In this document: piece by piece, positions 6,363 to 6,516 of the stretch | Layout: every line of letters starts with the position of its first letter | Numbering within the stretch: position 1 is the stretch's first letter | DNA from: Bacteroidota bacterium | Lineage (GTDB): Bacteria > Bacteroidota > Bacteroidia > UKL13-3 | NCBI GenBank assembly: GCA_018883485.1 | Contig: VEQB01000132.1 | Location: forward strand, 1 to 6,516 | Direction of reading: 5' to 3' | Length of the DNA: 6,516 bases | Notes under the pieces: generated by a model | The model's database searches: none | Told to the model about the DNA's origin: nothing | Seen by the model: the letters and a program-made list of their open reading frames with translations, nothing else | Program-made: the position numbers and the translations under genes

Positions 6363-6516
6363 AGTTCAAAAAATGAAACGGTACTTCCCACCCAAGTTAA
6401 ATCTTTATTATAGCGCACCCCAATCATTTTACCTCTACTCATTCTGCTTAATGATATGGCTAATGTTGGGGCTTCATCTCCATCTGGCCAAAGGTACATC
6501 ATACGTATCTCACATT
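6359..6516 (-). CDS. Unrecognised protein, C-terminus only (partial at right edge)
   Basis: Reading inward from the right edge on the minus strand, one frame is open for 51 residues and stops with TGA at 6361-6359, inside the lpxB start (ATGA overlap). The other two frames stop within about 20 bases. The peptide runs from CEIRMMYLWPDGDE through LSRMSRGKMIGVRYN to a short hydrophobic end, WVGSTVSFFEL. It has no clear membrane helix and no motif I recognise. The overlap with lpxB and the lack of any gap support it as a real coding end. Two adjacent ATGs (6502-6500 and 6499-6497) mean a complete protein of 46-47 residues cannot be excluded, although the frame is still open upstream. Its function is unknown. 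Confidence 0.6.
   Translation of the reverse strand, partial: CEIRMMYLWPDGDEAPTLAISLSRMSRGKMIGVRYNKDLTWVGSTVSFFEL

Overview
The window looks like chromosomal DNA from a member of the Bacteroidota. The evidence is AT-rich sequence, no clear Shine-Dalgarno sequences before the starts, a fused LpxC-FabZ protein, and at the left edge the N-terminus of a PorX-type response regulator, a family tied to the type IX secretion system (T9SS). I cannot place it below phylum from sequence alone. There are no RNA genes, mobile elements, CRISPR arrays or long repeats. The longest non-coding stretches are only 41 and 46 bp.

Layout: at the far left, on the minus strand, is the first 29 codons of a porX-like gene, running off the edge. 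After a 41-bp divergent gap, five plus-strand genes lie close together: an HD-domain phosphohydrolase (GTG start), lpxD, lpxC-fabZ, lpxA and an orphan ABC ATPase (TTG start). Gaps between them are 2, 46, 2 and 11 bp, so they probably form one operon. The ABC gene runs tail-to-tail into lpxB on the minus strand, and the two coding regions overlap by 20 bp. Upstream of lpxB, and overlapping its start by ATGA, is the C-terminus of an unrecognised gene that runs off the right edge.

Functionally this is a lipid A cluster. LpxA puts a 3-hydroxyacyl chain on UDP-GlcNAc, LpxC deacetylates the product (the committed step), and LpxD adds the second acyl chain. LpxB joins the lipid X and UDP-diacylglucosamine units into the disaccharide. 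The FabZ half of the fusion draws on the same 3-hydroxyacyl-ACP pool for phospholipid fatty acids. The UDP-diacylglucosamine pyrophosphatase (LpxH, LpxI or LpxG) and the later enzymes are not in the window.

The core is a well-known Bacteroidota arrangement rather than a new system. The least explained parts are the ABC ATPase with altered Q-loop and H-loop positions and no partner permease, the HD hydrolase at the head of the operon, and the unknown gene coupled to lpxB.
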